Translations under genes and position numbers: made by a program | Part shown: one piece after another, positions 16,621-25,360 of the stretch | How positions within the stretch are numbered: position 1 is the first letter of the stretch | Layout: each line of letters begins with the position of its first letter | Assembly: GCF_900169265.1 (NCBI RefSeq) | Contig: NZ_FXYX01000025.1 | Location: 1 to 45,627 of the forward strand | Length of the DNA stretch: 45,627 nucleotides | Direction: 5' to 3' | From: Brevibacterium iodinum ATCC 49514 | GTDB taxonomy: Bacteria; Actinomycetota; Actinomycetes; Actinomycetales; Brevibacteriaceae | Notes under the pieces: model-generated | Databases searched by the model: none | What the model was told of the DNA's origin: nothing | Seen by the model: the letters and a program-made list of their open reading frames with translations, nothing else

Positions 16621-17696
16621 TCCTCGACACCCGCTACCTCATCCTGCGCCTGGGCCAAGCCGTCCTCGTGCTGCTGCTCGCGTTCACAGCGGCGTTCATC
16701 CTGCTCAGCCTCATCCCGGGCGACGGCGTCACCGCCCGCTTCGCCGATCCCGCCCTGGGCCTGTCCCCCGACCAGATCGCTGAGATCCGGGAGTCCACCG
16801 GTGCCGACGAATCCTGGTTCGGCAAGTACCTCACCAGCCTCACCGGGTTCCTCACAGGCGACTTCGGCTATTCCGTGCAGACGGGTGCGGCCGTTTCGAC
16901 GATCATCGCGGCGGCTCTGCCGTCGACCGCGGTGCTCGCGGCCTCCGGGTTCGTCACTGCCCTCGTCCTCGCGGTCGTCATCGCCGTTTTCGCGACCTTC
17001 GGCCCGGCCACCGGCCCGACGGCCCGCGTCCGCCGGGTCCTCGACTCGGTGCCCAGTCTCTTCATCTCCATCCCGGTGTTCTGGCTCGGAATCCTGCTCA
17101 TCCAGGTCTTCTCCTTCCAGCTCGGTCTCGTGTCCGTCGTCGACCCCGGCCCCGCCGAGGCGCTCGTGCTGCCGACTCTGACCGTGGCGGTTCCGCTGTC
17201 GGCACCGATCGCCCAAGTGCTCATCCGTTCCATCACCGAGGTGCAGGCCTCCGGGTTCGTCAAGGTCACCACCGCGAAGGGCGCCTCCGAACTGTGGATC
17301 CTCGTCCATACCGTCGCCCGCAATGCGGTGCTGCCGGGTCTGACGATCATCGGCCTCGTATTCGGCGAACTCGTCGCCGGCGCTGTCGTCACCGAGACCG
17401 TGTTCGGACGCAACGGCATCGGACTCATCACCGCCCAAGCGGTCACCCACCGGGACAATCCGATCCTGCTGGCCGTCGTGGTTATCGCCACTTTCGGCTA
17501 CGTCATCATCAACCTCGCAGTCGACCTCCTCTACCCCGTCATCGACGTCCGACTGCGCACGAAACGCAGCTCCGCCTCGGCGGGCAGGCCACTGCGCAGC
17601 CACGACGAACCCTCACGTCGCGCCCTGACGGCGACCGCGGCCAGCGTCGGCGTCGACCTCGACTGGGACGACGAGGCGAAGGAGAAGGACTCATGA
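16617..17696 (+). CDS. ABC transporter permease (DppB/OppB type)
   Basis: The 359-residue inner-membrane permease has six hydrophobic segments. TM1 reads LGQAVLVLLLAFTAAFILL. A signature extracellular region follows (SWFGKYLTSLTGFLTGDFGYS). The EAA loop near residues 205-230 (SGFVKVTTAKGASELWIL) contacts the ATPase. The C-terminal tail of about 45 residues is longer than usual and acidic (DLDWDDEAKEKD). It overlaps both neighbours by ATGA junctions, so stoichiometric expression with the rest of the importer is expected. Confidence 0.92.
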   Translation: MILDTRYLILRLGQAVLVLLLAFTAAFILLSLIPGDGVTARFADPALGLSPDQIAEIRESTGADESWFGKYLTSLTGFLTGDFGYSVQTGAAVSTIIAAALPSTAVLAASGFVTALVLAVVIAVFATFGPATGPTARVRRVLDSVPSLFISIPVFWLGILLIQVFSFQLGLVSVVDPGPAEALVLPTLTVAVPLSAPIAQVLIRSITEVQASGFVKVTTAKGASELWILVHTVARNAVLPGLTIIGLVFGELVAGAVVTETVFGRNGIGLITAQAVTHRDNPILLAVVVIATFGYVIINLAVDLLYPVIDVRLRTKRSSASAGRPLRSHDEPSRRALTATAASVGVDLDWDDEAKEKDS

Positions 17697-18559
17697 GCAT
17701 CGTCTTCACACGCGGCCAAGGCACCGGCACCGACACCCGCCGAGTTCGCGGCGGCCGGGCACGCGCCGCGATCACCCCGGCCACCATCGCCTCCGGGCTG
17801 GTGCTGCTCATCGCCATCGCCTGGGCGCTGTTCCCCGGTCTCTTCACCCACTTCGATCCCAACGACGGCGGAGACACCCCTGCCCTTCTGGCCCCGAGCC
17901 TCGAGCATTGGTTCGGCACCGACCAGACCGGCCGCGATGCCTTCACCCGCGTCGTCTACGGCGCGTCACAGTCATTGCTCGCAGCACTCGTGGCTGTCGG
18001 TGTCGGACTCATCGTGGGCACGGCCATCGGGCTCATCGCCGGCACCCGCCGCGGCTGGGTCGACGATGTGCTCATGCGCTTGATCGACGTGCTGCTCTCG
18101 ATCCCGGCGATCCTGCTCAGCCTCTCGATCGTCGTCGTCTTGGGCTTCGGCACCATCAACGCGGCCATCGCCGTCGGCGTCACGGCCATCGCCCAGTTCG
18201 CACGACTGTCGAGGTCAGAGGCGGTGCGCATCAACACCAGCGACTTCGTGGCCGCGGCCTACGGTTCGGGCGGCACCTTCTTCTCCGTCCTCGTCCGCCA
18301 TATCCTGCCCAACTCGATCTCGCCCGTGCTGTCCCTGGCCGTCCTCCAGATCGGATCCGCGATCCTCCAGATCTCGACGCTGGGCTTCCTGGGCTACGGG
18401 ACTCCCCCGCCGACACCGGAATGGGGCCTCATCATCGCCGAGGGCCGCAACTTCGTCGCCACCGCATGGTGGCTGACCGTGCTGCCCGGCTTCGTCGTCA
18501 TGGCCATCGTCCTGGCCACCCACCAAATCGGCAACACCCTGAGAAAGGTGACATCATGA
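17693..18559 (+). CDS. ABC transporter permease (DppC/OppC type)
   Basis: The 288-residue second permease has a cytoplasmic N-terminus, one early TM (about 25-45), and HWFGTDQTGRDAFTRVVYGA, the standard OppC-family landmark. The core of TMs follows, with the coupling loop SDFVAAAYGSGGTFFSVLVRHILPN. It pairs with the preceding DppB-type subunit to form the translocation channel. ATG 17693 overlaps the upstream stop, and its own stop overlaps the ATPase start. Nothing unusual is seen in the core. Confidence 0.92.
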   Translation: MSIVFTRGQGTGTDTRRVRGGRARAAITPATIASGLVLLIAIAWALFPGLFTHFDPNDGGDTPALLAPSLEHWFGTDQTGRDAFTRVVYGASQSLLAALVAVGVGLIVGTAIGLIAGTRRGWVDDVLMRLIDVLLSIPAILLSLSIVVVLGFGTINAAIAVGVTAIAQFARLSRSEAVRINTSDFVAAAYGSGGTFFSVLVRHILPNSISPVLSLAVLQIGSAILQISTLGFLGYGTPPPTPEWGLIIAEGRNFVATAWWLTVLPGFVVMAIVLATHQIGNTLRKVTS

Positions 18560-20238
18560 CCGAGTCCGCACCCCTGCTGTCCGTGCAGGATCTCAGTGTC
18601 GCCTACTTCCAGTCCTCGGCCCCGGCCGTCGACGGCGTGACCTTCGCCGTGCGCGCCGGGTCGATGACCGCGGTCGTCGGCGAGTCCGGGTCCGGCAAGT
18701 CCACGACCGCGAATGCTGCCATCGGCCTCCTCCCGGAGTCCGCGCAGATCACGACCGGGCACATCCACTTAGGTGAGGTCGATCTCGGTGGCTTGGGAAC
18801 CAGCGGCTGGCGTGGGATCCGCGGCAGTCAGATCGGCTACGTCCCCCAGGACCCCGGCAGTTCACTCAATCCGCTGCAGACCATCGGCAAATCCGTCGCC
18901 GAGGCGCTGCGGATCCACAAGCGCGCCGATCGGAAGTCTGCCCGTGCCCAGGTCATCGAACTGCTGACCAGAGTCGGCATCGATCGGCCGCAGATGCGCG
19001 CCGATCAGTTCCCGCATGAGCTCTCCGGGGGAATGCGCCAGCGAGTCCTCATCGCCTCCGCGATCGCACTGCGCCCACGACTGCTCATCGCCGACGAGCC
19101 GACCTCGGCCCTCGACGTGACCGTGCAGAAGCAGGTCCTCGATCTCCTCGATGAGCTGCGCGCAGAGACCGAGATGGGCGTCCTCTTCATCACCCACGAC
19201 CTCGCCGTCGCCGGTGAACGCGCCGATGAGGTCGTCGTCATGCAGTCCGGACGCGTCGTCGAGGCCGGACCGGCGGCTCAGATCTTCTCCCGGCCTGCCA
19301 CCGACTACACCTCGCGGCTGCTTGCCGACGCCCCGGCGCTGAAGACGAAGTCCCACCGACAGGCCACAACCACCGCCGCACTCGCCGAGGCGCAGGCCCC
19401 CTTCGTCTCGGTCGAGGGCCTGACTCAGGTCTATGCCCGCAACGATGATCAGGTCATCGGCATCGACGACGTGTCACTGCACGTCGAACGCGGCACCACC
19501 CACGGCATCGTGGGCGAATCCGGTTCAGGGAAGACGACGACGGGCAAGGCCCTGGCCGGGTTCCTCACCCCACAGTCCGGTCGCATCCGCGTCGGCAATT
19601 TCGACACCGATGACTCTTTGCGCGGTCGTGCGGAGCGGGCCCGCCTGCGCGACTTCCGCCGCACGGTCCAGCTCGTGCACCAGAACCCGTACTCGGCACT
19701 GGATCCCAAGCACACCATCGGCCAGATACTCACCGAACCGCTGCGCAACTTCCGCATCGGTTCCCGGAATTCGCGACCGACCCTCGTCGCCGAGGCCCTG
19801 GAGAGGGTTGCCCTGCCTACCGAGTTCGGCGAGCGTCGACCGGCCGAGCTCTCCGGCGGTCAGCTGCAGCGGGTGGCGATCGCGCGGGCCCTCATCGCCG
19901 GCCCCGAGCTCGTCGTCTTCGATGAGGCCGTCTCGGCCCTCGACGTGACCGTGCAGGCCCAGATTCTGACCCTCCTCGACGATCTCCAATCTGACCTGGG
20001 ACTGACCTATGTCTTCATCTCCCACGATCTCGCTGTCGTGCGACAGATCGCTGATACCGTGTCGGTGATGTCGCAGGGACGACTGGTGGAGAACGGACCG
20101 ACGGAGGACCTCTTCGCTCGCCCGCAGACTCAGTACACGCGCACCCTCCTCGATGCGATCCCCCGCCCCGTGATGCTCCACGGCAACGGAGACAGCGCCG
20201 CTTCGACACCCACATTGCTCACCGCAGCAGAAAGTTGA
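18556..20238 (+). CDS. Fused double ABC ATPase (DppD-DppF type)
   Basis: This 560-residue protein contains two complete nucleotide-binding domains. The first has Walker A GESGSGKST (about 42) and signature LSGGM (about 156), followed by LLIADEPTSALD. The second has Walker A GESGSGKTT (about 319), signature LSGGQ (about 433) and ELVVFDEAVSALD. Peptide and nickel importers usually encode these as two proteins; here they are fused with a linker around residues 255-280. Both H-loops (FITHDLAV and FISHDLAV) are intact, so both sites should hydrolyse ATP. In the second Walker B, Pro-Thr is replaced by Ala-Val, which is common in this group. Confidence 0.93.
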   Translation: MTESAPLLSVQDLSVAYFQSSAPAVDGVTFAVRAGSMTAVVGESGSGKSTTANAAIGLLPESAQITTGHIHLGEVDLGGLGTSGWRGIRGSQIGYVPQDPGSSLNPLQTIGKSVAEALRIHKRADRKSARAQVIELLTRVGIDRPQMRADQFPHELSGGMRQRVLIASAIALRPRLLIADEPTSALDVTVQKQVLDLLDELRAETEMGVLFITHDLAVAGERADEVVVMQSGRVVEAGPAAQIFSRPATDYTSRLLADAPALKTKSHRQATTTAALAEAQAPFVSVEGLTQVYARNDDQVIGIDDVSLHVERGTTHGIVGESGSGKTTTGKALAGFLTPQSGRIRVGNFDTDDSLRGRAERARLRDFRRTVQLVHQNPYSALDPKHTIGQILTEPLRNFRIGSRNSRPTLVAEALERVALPTEFGERRPAELSGGQLQRVAIARALIAGPELVVFDEAVSALDVTVQAQILTLLDDLQSDLGLTYVFISHDLAVVRQIADTVSVMSQGRLVENGPTEDLFARPQTQYTRTLLDAIPRPVMLHGNGDSAASTPTLLTAAES

Positions 20239-20248
20239 GACTGACACG

Positions 20249-21274
20249 ATGACGAACAGTTCCACCGGTCCCCGGCTCGGATTCTTCACCCGCCTGCTCG
20301 AGGACGCCCCGGCAGCTCAGCGCTACCGGTTCGCACTCGAACAGATCCAGGCGGCCGAGGCCCACGGCTTCGACTCCGCGTGGGTGGCCCAGCACCACTT
20401 CTCTGCGACCGAGGGCGGCCTGCCCTCCCCACTCGTGTTCCTCGCCCATGCGGCAGCCCAGACCTCGCGGATCCGCTTGGGCACGGCGATCATCACCCTG
20501 CCCATGGAGAACGGCGTGCGTGTGGCCGAAGACGCTGCGGTCACCGACGTGCTCTCCGGGGGACGCCTGGAGATCGGGCTCGGTTCGGGCGGAAACCCGA
20601 AGTCCTTCCCCGCCTTCGGCACCAGCTTCGATCAACGACGTGAGGTCTTCGCCGACAACCTCGCGGCACTGAAGACTCTGCTGGCAGGTCAGTCCCTGGA
20701 GACCGGGCATGCGCTCTATCCGGAACCGACCCGGCTCTCCGAGCGCCTCTGGCAGGCCACCTTCTCCTCCGGCGGATCCGGAGCTGCCGGTGCCGCCGGT
20801 GATGGCCTCATGCTCTCGCGCACCCAACCCCGCTCCCAGGACAAGCCCGAAGCAACCCTCGACGAGGTGCAGCTGCCGGTCATCGACACCTACCTGGCGA
20901 ACCTTCCCTCCGGTGTGGAGCCCCGAATCCTGGCATCGCGCACGGCCGTCGTCGCCGATGCCGCAGCGCTGCCCGAACTCCGCGCCCGGACCGAACCGGC
21001 GCTGCGGGCCGAGGCAGATCGCCTCGTCGGCTATGACACCTCGGGGCTGAGCCTGGACGAGCTGCTCATCGCCACCGACACCTACCTCGGCACCCCCGAG
21101 CAGGTCATCGAACGCCTGGCGACAGACCGTGTGCTGAACCGGGCCACCGACGTCAGCTTCCAGGTACACTCGGTGCCGGCGACGAATGAGACGACGCTGC
21201 GGTCCATCGAACTCCTGGCCACCGAGGTGGCCCCGGCCCTGGGACTGACGCTCACGACGGAACAGGCGGCCTGA
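20249..21274 (+). CDS. LLM-class flavin-dependent monooxygenase (KPN_01858-like)
   Basis: The 341-residue protein has the TIM-barrel luciferase-like monooxygenase fold: LGFFTRLLED at the N-terminus, GFDSAWVAQHHFSATEGG (flavin/substrate loop), SRIRLGTAIITLPMENGVRVAED, and LSGGRLEIGLGSGGNP. Such enzymes use reduced flavin from a separate reductase to oxidise small organic substrates, often at C-S or C-N bonds. The family affinity is inferred from its place between the ABC transporter and the CMD/peroxidase gene. The flavin reductase at 38457 is far away and need not be its partner. Confidence 0.88.
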   Translation: MTNSSTGPRLGFFTRLLEDAPAAQRYRFALEQIQAAEAHGFDSAWVAQHHFSATEGGLPSPLVFLAHAAAQTSRIRLGTAIITLPMENGVRVAEDAAVTDVLSGGRLEIGLGSGGNPKSFPAFGTSFDQRREVFADNLAALKTLLAGQSLETGHALYPEPTRLSERLWQATFSSGGSGAAGAAGDGLMLSRTQPRSQDKPEATLDEVQLPVIDTYLANLPSGVEPRILASRTAVVADAAALPELRARTEPALRAEADRLVGYDTSGLSLDELLIATDTYLGTPEQVIERLATDRVLNRATDVSFQVHSVPATNETTLRSIELLATEVAPALGLTLTTEQAA

Positions 21275-21275
21275 C

Positions 21276-22619
21276 ATGACCGACATCATCAACACCCTCG
21301 CCGGAATCGCCGCACAGGACCCCCTCGACAAGCTGCGCGATCACCGTGCACAGGCCAAGGACAACGCCCAGCTCAGCTTCGAAGCGCTGCTCGAACCAGC
21401 TGAGACCGGTGGGTTCTCCCACCGTGACCGCTATGCCGTCGCCGCATTCACGGCCGGCCTCCTCGGCGCGCCCGCGGCCGAGGAGTTCTACCGTGACCTC
21501 CTCCGTGACGAAGACGAGGTCGCCTCCTGGGAGATCGCCGAACTCCTCGATGAGGTGCTGCTCGAACTCGACTCCCGTTCGACCGTGCGCGGCCCCTACG
21601 GAACCTTCGAATCGGCTGCCCTGGCGGCCGAGAACGTCCCGGGACCCTGGCTGAGTGTGGAGAAGAAGTCGAGCGAGGTGCTGGGCGCACAGCTGGCCGC
21701 CGGCCTCGAATTCGCCCATCTCCTAGTTCTGCATCCCCGCGACTCACGTCCCGAACACATGGCGCTGCTCCTCGACGCCGGCTGGGACGAAGACTCGATC
21801 GTCACGCTCGCGCAGCTCGTGTCATTCCTCAACTTCCAGATCCGCATCAGCACCGGACTCACTGCCCTGGTCCACGCACCGGCGACGACCCTGCCCCCGG
21901 TCTCGGACGAACCGCCCGAAGCGGGCGACGGTGACGGCGAGGCCACCTCTGCGAGGGACTCTGCCGCTTCGTCGAACGGCAGCGAGGCTCTGGCCCGGGT
22001 CGGCGAGCGCGTCAGCACCTATCCCGGGCTCACCCGTCCGGAGCTGTTCCAGCAGTCCGGGCTGGGCTGGGTGCCCTGGATCTCCCCCGTCGCCGAGGCG
22101 GACCTGACCGATGTCCAGCGCGAGGCACTCATCGAGGCGGGGCGGGCGAAGAACCCCTACTTCCGGCTCCTGGCCAGGGATCCGGCGGCCCTGCGGGCAC
22201 GAACACTGACCGACCTCGACATCTTCTTCAACACCACCGACGGGCTCGGCCGGGCCGAACGTGAGCTGGCCGCGACCGTGGCCTCACGTCTCAACGGGTG
22301 CCTGTTCTGCGCCTCGATCCACTCGGACCGGGCCACGGAGGAGTCGGGTCGCCGGGACCTGGTGCAGACGCTGCTCGACACGGGTGTGGAAACGCCGTCG
22401 AACCTCGGCGATGCTGTCTGGGACGCTGTCGTCGACGCTTCCGCGGCTCTCACGCTGACCCCGCAGGCGTTCGGTCCTGCGCATGTCAATGCACTGCGCG
22501 AGGCCGGCCTCGACGATGGCGACATCATCGACGTACTCAACTGCGCAGCCTTCTTCAACTGGGCCAACCGCCTCATGCTCTCCCTCGGCGAACCCGAGGT
22601 GCTCGCACCCGGAAAGTGA
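21276..22619 (+). CDS. Fused CMD-domain / alkylhydroperoxidase (AhpD-fold) protein
   Basis: The 447-residue protein joins two AhpD/CMD-like helical domains. The N-terminal half (about 1-200; Avi_7170-like) has no CxxC. The C-terminal half (about 250-447; Avi_7169-like) has the AhpD redox motif CLFCASIHS, with Cys at about 346 and 349, then a late FFNWANRL segment. A Ser/Glu/Asp-rich linker (about 208-240) joins them. In related clusters the two are usually separate genes. The CxxC half probably acts as a thiol peroxidase or handles a reactive product of the monooxygenase. It is the last gene of the operon and ends 6 bp from a convergent gene, with no visible terminator. Confidence 0.85.
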   Translation: MTDIINTLAGIAAQDPLDKLRDHRAQAKDNAQLSFEALLEPAETGGFSHRDRYAVAAFTAGLLGAPAAEEFYRDLLRDEDEVASWEIAELLDEVLLELDSRSTVRGPYGTFESAALAAENVPGPWLSVEKKSSEVLGAQLAAGLEFAHLLVLHPRDSRPEHMALLLDAGWDEDSIVTLAQLVSFLNFQIRISTGLTALVHAPATTLPPVSDEPPEAGDGDGEATSARDSAASSNGSEALARVGERVSTYPGLTRPELFQQSGLGWVPWISPVAEADLTDVQREALIEAGRAKNPYFRLLARDPAALRARTLTDLDIFFNTTDGLGRAERELAATVASRLNGCLFCASIHSDRATEESGRRDLVQTLLDTGVETPSNLGDAVWDAVVDASAALTLTPQAFGPAHVNALREAGLDDGDIIDVLNCAAFFNWANRLMLSLGEPEVLAPGK

Positions 22620-22625
22620 CGCGGC

Positions 22626-23255
22626 TCAGCGGCTGCGCACTGCCCTCACCACGACGTCGTCGATGGTGATTGTGCGGCCACCGGGTCCTGCCATGGTGCG
22701 CTGGGATTCCTCGGCGGTGACGACGGTCCAGACGACTCGATCGAGACGCTCAGTGATCGAGTCGGCAGTCGCTGAGGCTACTGCCGGCGGGTGAGAATCG
22801 CCGTGAGAGTCGCCATGGCCGTGGTGGAGGTGGCCGACGATGAGGAGTGTTCCCCCGGGTGCCACCCAATCCGCGATGCGCCCGTAGAAGTCCAGCTGAG
22901 GCATTGCCGGATGCGCGTAGTGGGTGGTGACCAGGTCGTACTGCGTCTCCGGCGCCCAGCTGGAGAGATCGGCCTGGATCCAGCGCACCCGGTCACTGAC
23001 TCCGGCGACCGCAGCGCGGTCCTTCGCGTGGTCAAGTGCTGCATTCGCAACGTCGGCTCCGGTGACATCCCAGCCCTGAGCTGCCAGCCAGATGGCCTCT
23101 GCTCCGGCACCGCAGCCGGCGTCGAGTGCGGTTCCGGATTCGAGTCCGCTGACCTCCTTGATCAGGTGGGGGTTCGGATCGCCTGAGCTCATCGCTGGGG
23201 CGCGTTCACCGGTCCAGGTCTGATCCCAGTAGGTCTTGTCGAATGAGTGTGTCAT
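22626..23255 (-). CDS. Class I SAM-dependent methyltransferase
   Basis: The 209-residue Rossmann-fold methyltransferase has motif I ALDAGCGAG at residues 43-51. An acidic ribose-binding residue follows (VTGADVANAALDHAKDRA), then VRWIQADLSSW, and a His-rich loop GHLHHGHGDSHGDSHPP at about 143-159 that might bind metal. Its DQTWTGERAP start resembles thiol/oxyanion methyltransferase relatives. It shares one base with the stop of the upstream thioredoxin-reductase-like gene, so the two are translationally coupled. The substrate is unknown; a redox-sensitive or metalloid substrate is a guess from the pairing. Confidence 0.82.
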   Translation of the reverse strand: MTHSFDKTYWDQTWTGERAPAMSSGDPNPHLIKEVSGLESGTALDAGCGAGAEAIWLAAQGWDVTGADVANAALDHAKDRAAVAGVSDRVRWIQADLSSWAPETQYDLVTTHYAHPAMPQLDFYGRIADWVAPGGTLLIVGHLHHGHGDSHGDSHPPAVASATADSITERLDRVVWTVVTAEESQRTMAGPGGRTITIDDVVVRAVRSR

Positions 23256-24220
23256 CAGCTTGCCTCCTGTGCCTGCTCGGTCTCGTGCTGCGCCACTGCG
23301 CGATCGAGGTCGGTGAAGATGAGGTCGGTGTTGATGTGCTGTGCGGCGAGCGCACCGGCCGCTGCCGCACCACTGACCTGCGCTCCGATGTCGGTAGCAT
23401 TGCCGGCCACCCAGACGCCGGGGACCGCGGTCTGCCCGAAGGCTTCGGTTTCGATGAAAGCCCCAGCAGGACGGGCCGTGGGCTCGAGCCCGATCCCTGC
23501 GAAGAGTTCGGTGCGGGCAACCATCGGCGTAGCGACGACTGCAGCATCCACGGCAATGACCTGTCCATCACCCAGACGCACACCCGTGAGCGTGTCATCG
23601 GTGATCTCCAGGCTGTCGATGTCCCCGTCGATGACTGGGATGTCGAGCGCGCGAAGTTTGACCTGATCTTCCTCGCTCAGCTGTTGGTCTCCGGAGAAGA
23701 GCATCACATGAGGGCTCCACTGCTTGAACAGAAAGGCCTTGTGGATGGCCATCGGACTGGTGGCGAGGATGCCGATGTGACTGTCGCGGACCTCCCATCC
23801 GTGGCAGTAGGGGCAGTGAAGGACGCCACGACCCCACTGTTCGCGCACGCCCGGGATCTCGGGCAGTTCGTCGACGAGGCCGGTCGCCATGAGCAGCCGT
23901 CTGCCGACGATCTCTTCGCCGTTGTCCACGGTGATTGTGAACCTGTCGACTTCGCCGCTGATTTCGGTGACCTGGCCGTCGATGATCTCGCCGCCGTAGC
24001 TCTGCACTTCGTCTCGGCCTCGGGTCAACAGCTCTGCGGGGCTGATGCCTTCGAGTCCGAGGAGCCCATGGACCCCGTCGGCCGGAGCATTGCGCGGGTG
24101 GCCGGCATCGATGACTGTCACCCTCCGGCGTGCGCGGGCCAGGGTCAGGCCAGCGCTGAGTCCGGCCGCACCGGCTCCGACGATCACGACGTCTCGAATC
24201 GCGCTCTGCTTCTCTGCCAT
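23255..24220 (-). CDS. Thioredoxin reductase-like FAD/NAD(P) oxidoreductase
   Basis: The 321-residue protein has an N-terminal FAD motif GAGAAG (15-20) and a redox-active CPYC at 136-139 inside HCPYCHGWE, the thioredoxin-reductase layout. The NADPH-domain glycine motif is degenerate (GILATSPMAIHKA instead of GxGxxA). The C-terminal FAD motif near GVWVAGNATD is present. It may not reduce a classical thioredoxin. AGAGGA precedes the ATG. It heads a two-gene operon with the methyltransferase and diverges from an XRE-cupin regulator across a perfect operator-like repeat. Confidence 0.88.
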   Translation of the reverse strand: MAEKQSAIRDVVIVGAGAAGLSAGLTLARARRRVTVIDAGHPRNAPADGVHGLLGLEGISPAELLTRGRDEVQSYGGEIIDGQVTEISGEVDRFTITVDNGEEIVGRRLLMATGLVDELPEIPGVREQWGRGVLHCPYCHGWEVRDSHIGILATSPMAIHKAFLFKQWSPHVMLFSGDQQLSEEDQVKLRALDIPVIDGDIDSLEITDDTLTGVRLGDGQVIAVDAAVVATPMVARTELFAGIGLEPTARPAGAFIETEAFGQTAVPGVWVAGNATDIGAQVSGAAAAGALAAQHINTDLIFTDLDRAVAQHETEQAQEAS

Positions 24221-24307
24221 GTCCTGGTCCTCTCAAAGTATGTGGAGTCGCCGCTGCGGCGCTCCGATACTTCGATGGTGACAACCCATTCGCAGTATTG
24301 CAAACAG

Positions 24308-24325
24308 TTTTGCCGAATGGCAAAA
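24308..24325. promoter_or_regulatory. Perfect inverted repeat, probable operator for the XRE-cupin regulator
   Basis: TTTTGCC-GAAT-GGCAAAA is a perfect 7-bp inverted repeat in the AT-rich gap between the divergent reductase and XRE-cupin genes, ending 8 bases before the latter's ATG. A related half-site ATTGCAAA lies at 24297. XRE regulators often bind such repeats at their own promoter. Confidence 0.6.
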
Positions 24326-24333
24326 TAAGGGGC

Positions 24334-24933
24334 ATGGATGAACTCATGGACCGCACTCTCGATGCTGTTGGGCCACGGCTGAAGCAGCTACGGCAGCGCC
24401 GCGACATCACTCTCACCGATCTGTCCGAAGAGACCGGCATCTCGATCAGCACGCTCTCGCGCCTTGAGGCCGGGCACCGCCGTCCCAGTCTCGAACAGCT
24501 CCTGCCCTTGGCGCGAGCGTTCGGGGCCACTCTCGACGAACTCGTCGACGCGCCCCCGACCGGGGATCCGCGCATCAATCTGCGGCCCCTGCCCACTCGC
24601 GACGGCCGGACGATCCTGCCGCTGACGTGTCGGGCAGGGGGCATCCAGGCCTATAAATTCGTGCTGCCGACAGGCTCGGATGAGGCCACGCCAGAGCTGC
24701 GCAGCCATGAGGGCTACGACTGGGTCTTCGTCCTCATCGGCAGCCTTCGCCTCGTCCTCGGCGAGCACGATCTCATCATGGAACCCGGCGAGGCAGCCGA
24801 GTTCGACACCCGCACCCCGCACTGGTTCGGCGCCACCAGTGCAGGGCCCGTCGAGTTCCTCAGCCTCGTCGGCAAGCAGGGCGAGAGAGCCCACGTCCGT
24901 GCGGCACCGAAGCGCCACCTCGGCGAGGGTTAG
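24334..24933 (+). CDS. XRE-family regulator with C-terminal cupin domain
   Basis: The 199-residue protein has an N-terminal XRE helix-turn-helix (about 15-70: LKQLRQRRDITLTDLSEETG, then ISISTLSRLEAGHRRPSLEQL). A cupin_2 sensor domain follows (about 110-185), with SHEGYDWVFVLIG, LIMEPGEAAEFDT and TPHWFG. Such regulators sense small polar molecules and often control adjacent metabolic genes. AAGGGG precedes ATG 24334; a longer frame would cover the operator. It is divergent from the reductase-methyltransferase pair, the most likely target. Confidence 0.9.
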   Translation: MDELMDRTLDAVGPRLKQLRQRRDITLTDLSEETGISISTLSRLEAGHRRPSLEQLLPLARAFGATLDELVDAPPTGDPRINLRPLPTRDGRTILPLTCRAGGIQAYKFVLPTGSDEATPELRSHEGYDWVFVLIGSLRLVLGEHDLIMEPGEAAEFDTRTPHWFGATSAGPVEFLSLVGKQGERAHVRAAPKRHLGEG

Positions 24934-24940
24934 CGGTATC

Positions 24941-25360
24941 TCAGCCGACGTCCATGAGGGTGGACCGGATGATGAAGCGGTTGCCTGTCGGTGACTCGAC
25001 GCTGAAGCCGCTGCCTCGTCCGGGGACCACATCGATCGTGAGGTGGGTGTGCTTCCAGTACTCGAACTGCTCGACCGACATCCAGAAGTCGAGGCCCGCC
25101 TTCTCTGCGTCATCGACGGGCAGTTCGAAGTGGCCGAGGAGAACGTCGGCCTCCGAGGTCAGGAAGTCGCCTTCGGGGAAGCACATCGGCGAGGACCCGT
25201 CGCAGCAGCCACCCGATTGGTGGAACATCAGTTGGCCGTGTTTGGCGACCAGATCGCCGAGGAGGTCGACGGCGGCCTGTGTCATGGCCACTCTCGATTT
25301 CTCCTCCCCGTCGATGGTCGGTGCTGATTCCAGCGCCGCGGTCTGTGTAGATTCACTCAT
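24941..25360 (-). CDS. DUF779 protein coupled to aldehyde dehydrogenase
   Basis: The 139-residue protein has the DUF779 core: LMFHQSGGCCDGSSPMCFP (a Cys/His cluster at about 46-61), LLGHFELPVDD, FWMSVEQFEYWKHTHLTIDVV and a GSGFSVESP close. The family is repeatedly found behind acetaldehyde or medium-chain aldehyde dehydrogenases and has no assigned activity. The CC and C residues could bind metal. Its ATG shares a base with the dehydrogenase stop, confirming co-translation. About 30 extra residues at the N-terminus look unstructured. Confidence 0.85.
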   Translation of the reverse strand: MSESTQTAALESAPTIDGEEKSRVAMTQAAVDLLGDLVAKHGQLMFHQSGGCCDGSSPMCFPEGDFLTSEADVLLGHFELPVDDAEKAGLDFWMSVEQFEYWKHTHLTIDVVPGRGSGFSVESPTGNRFIIRSTLMDVG

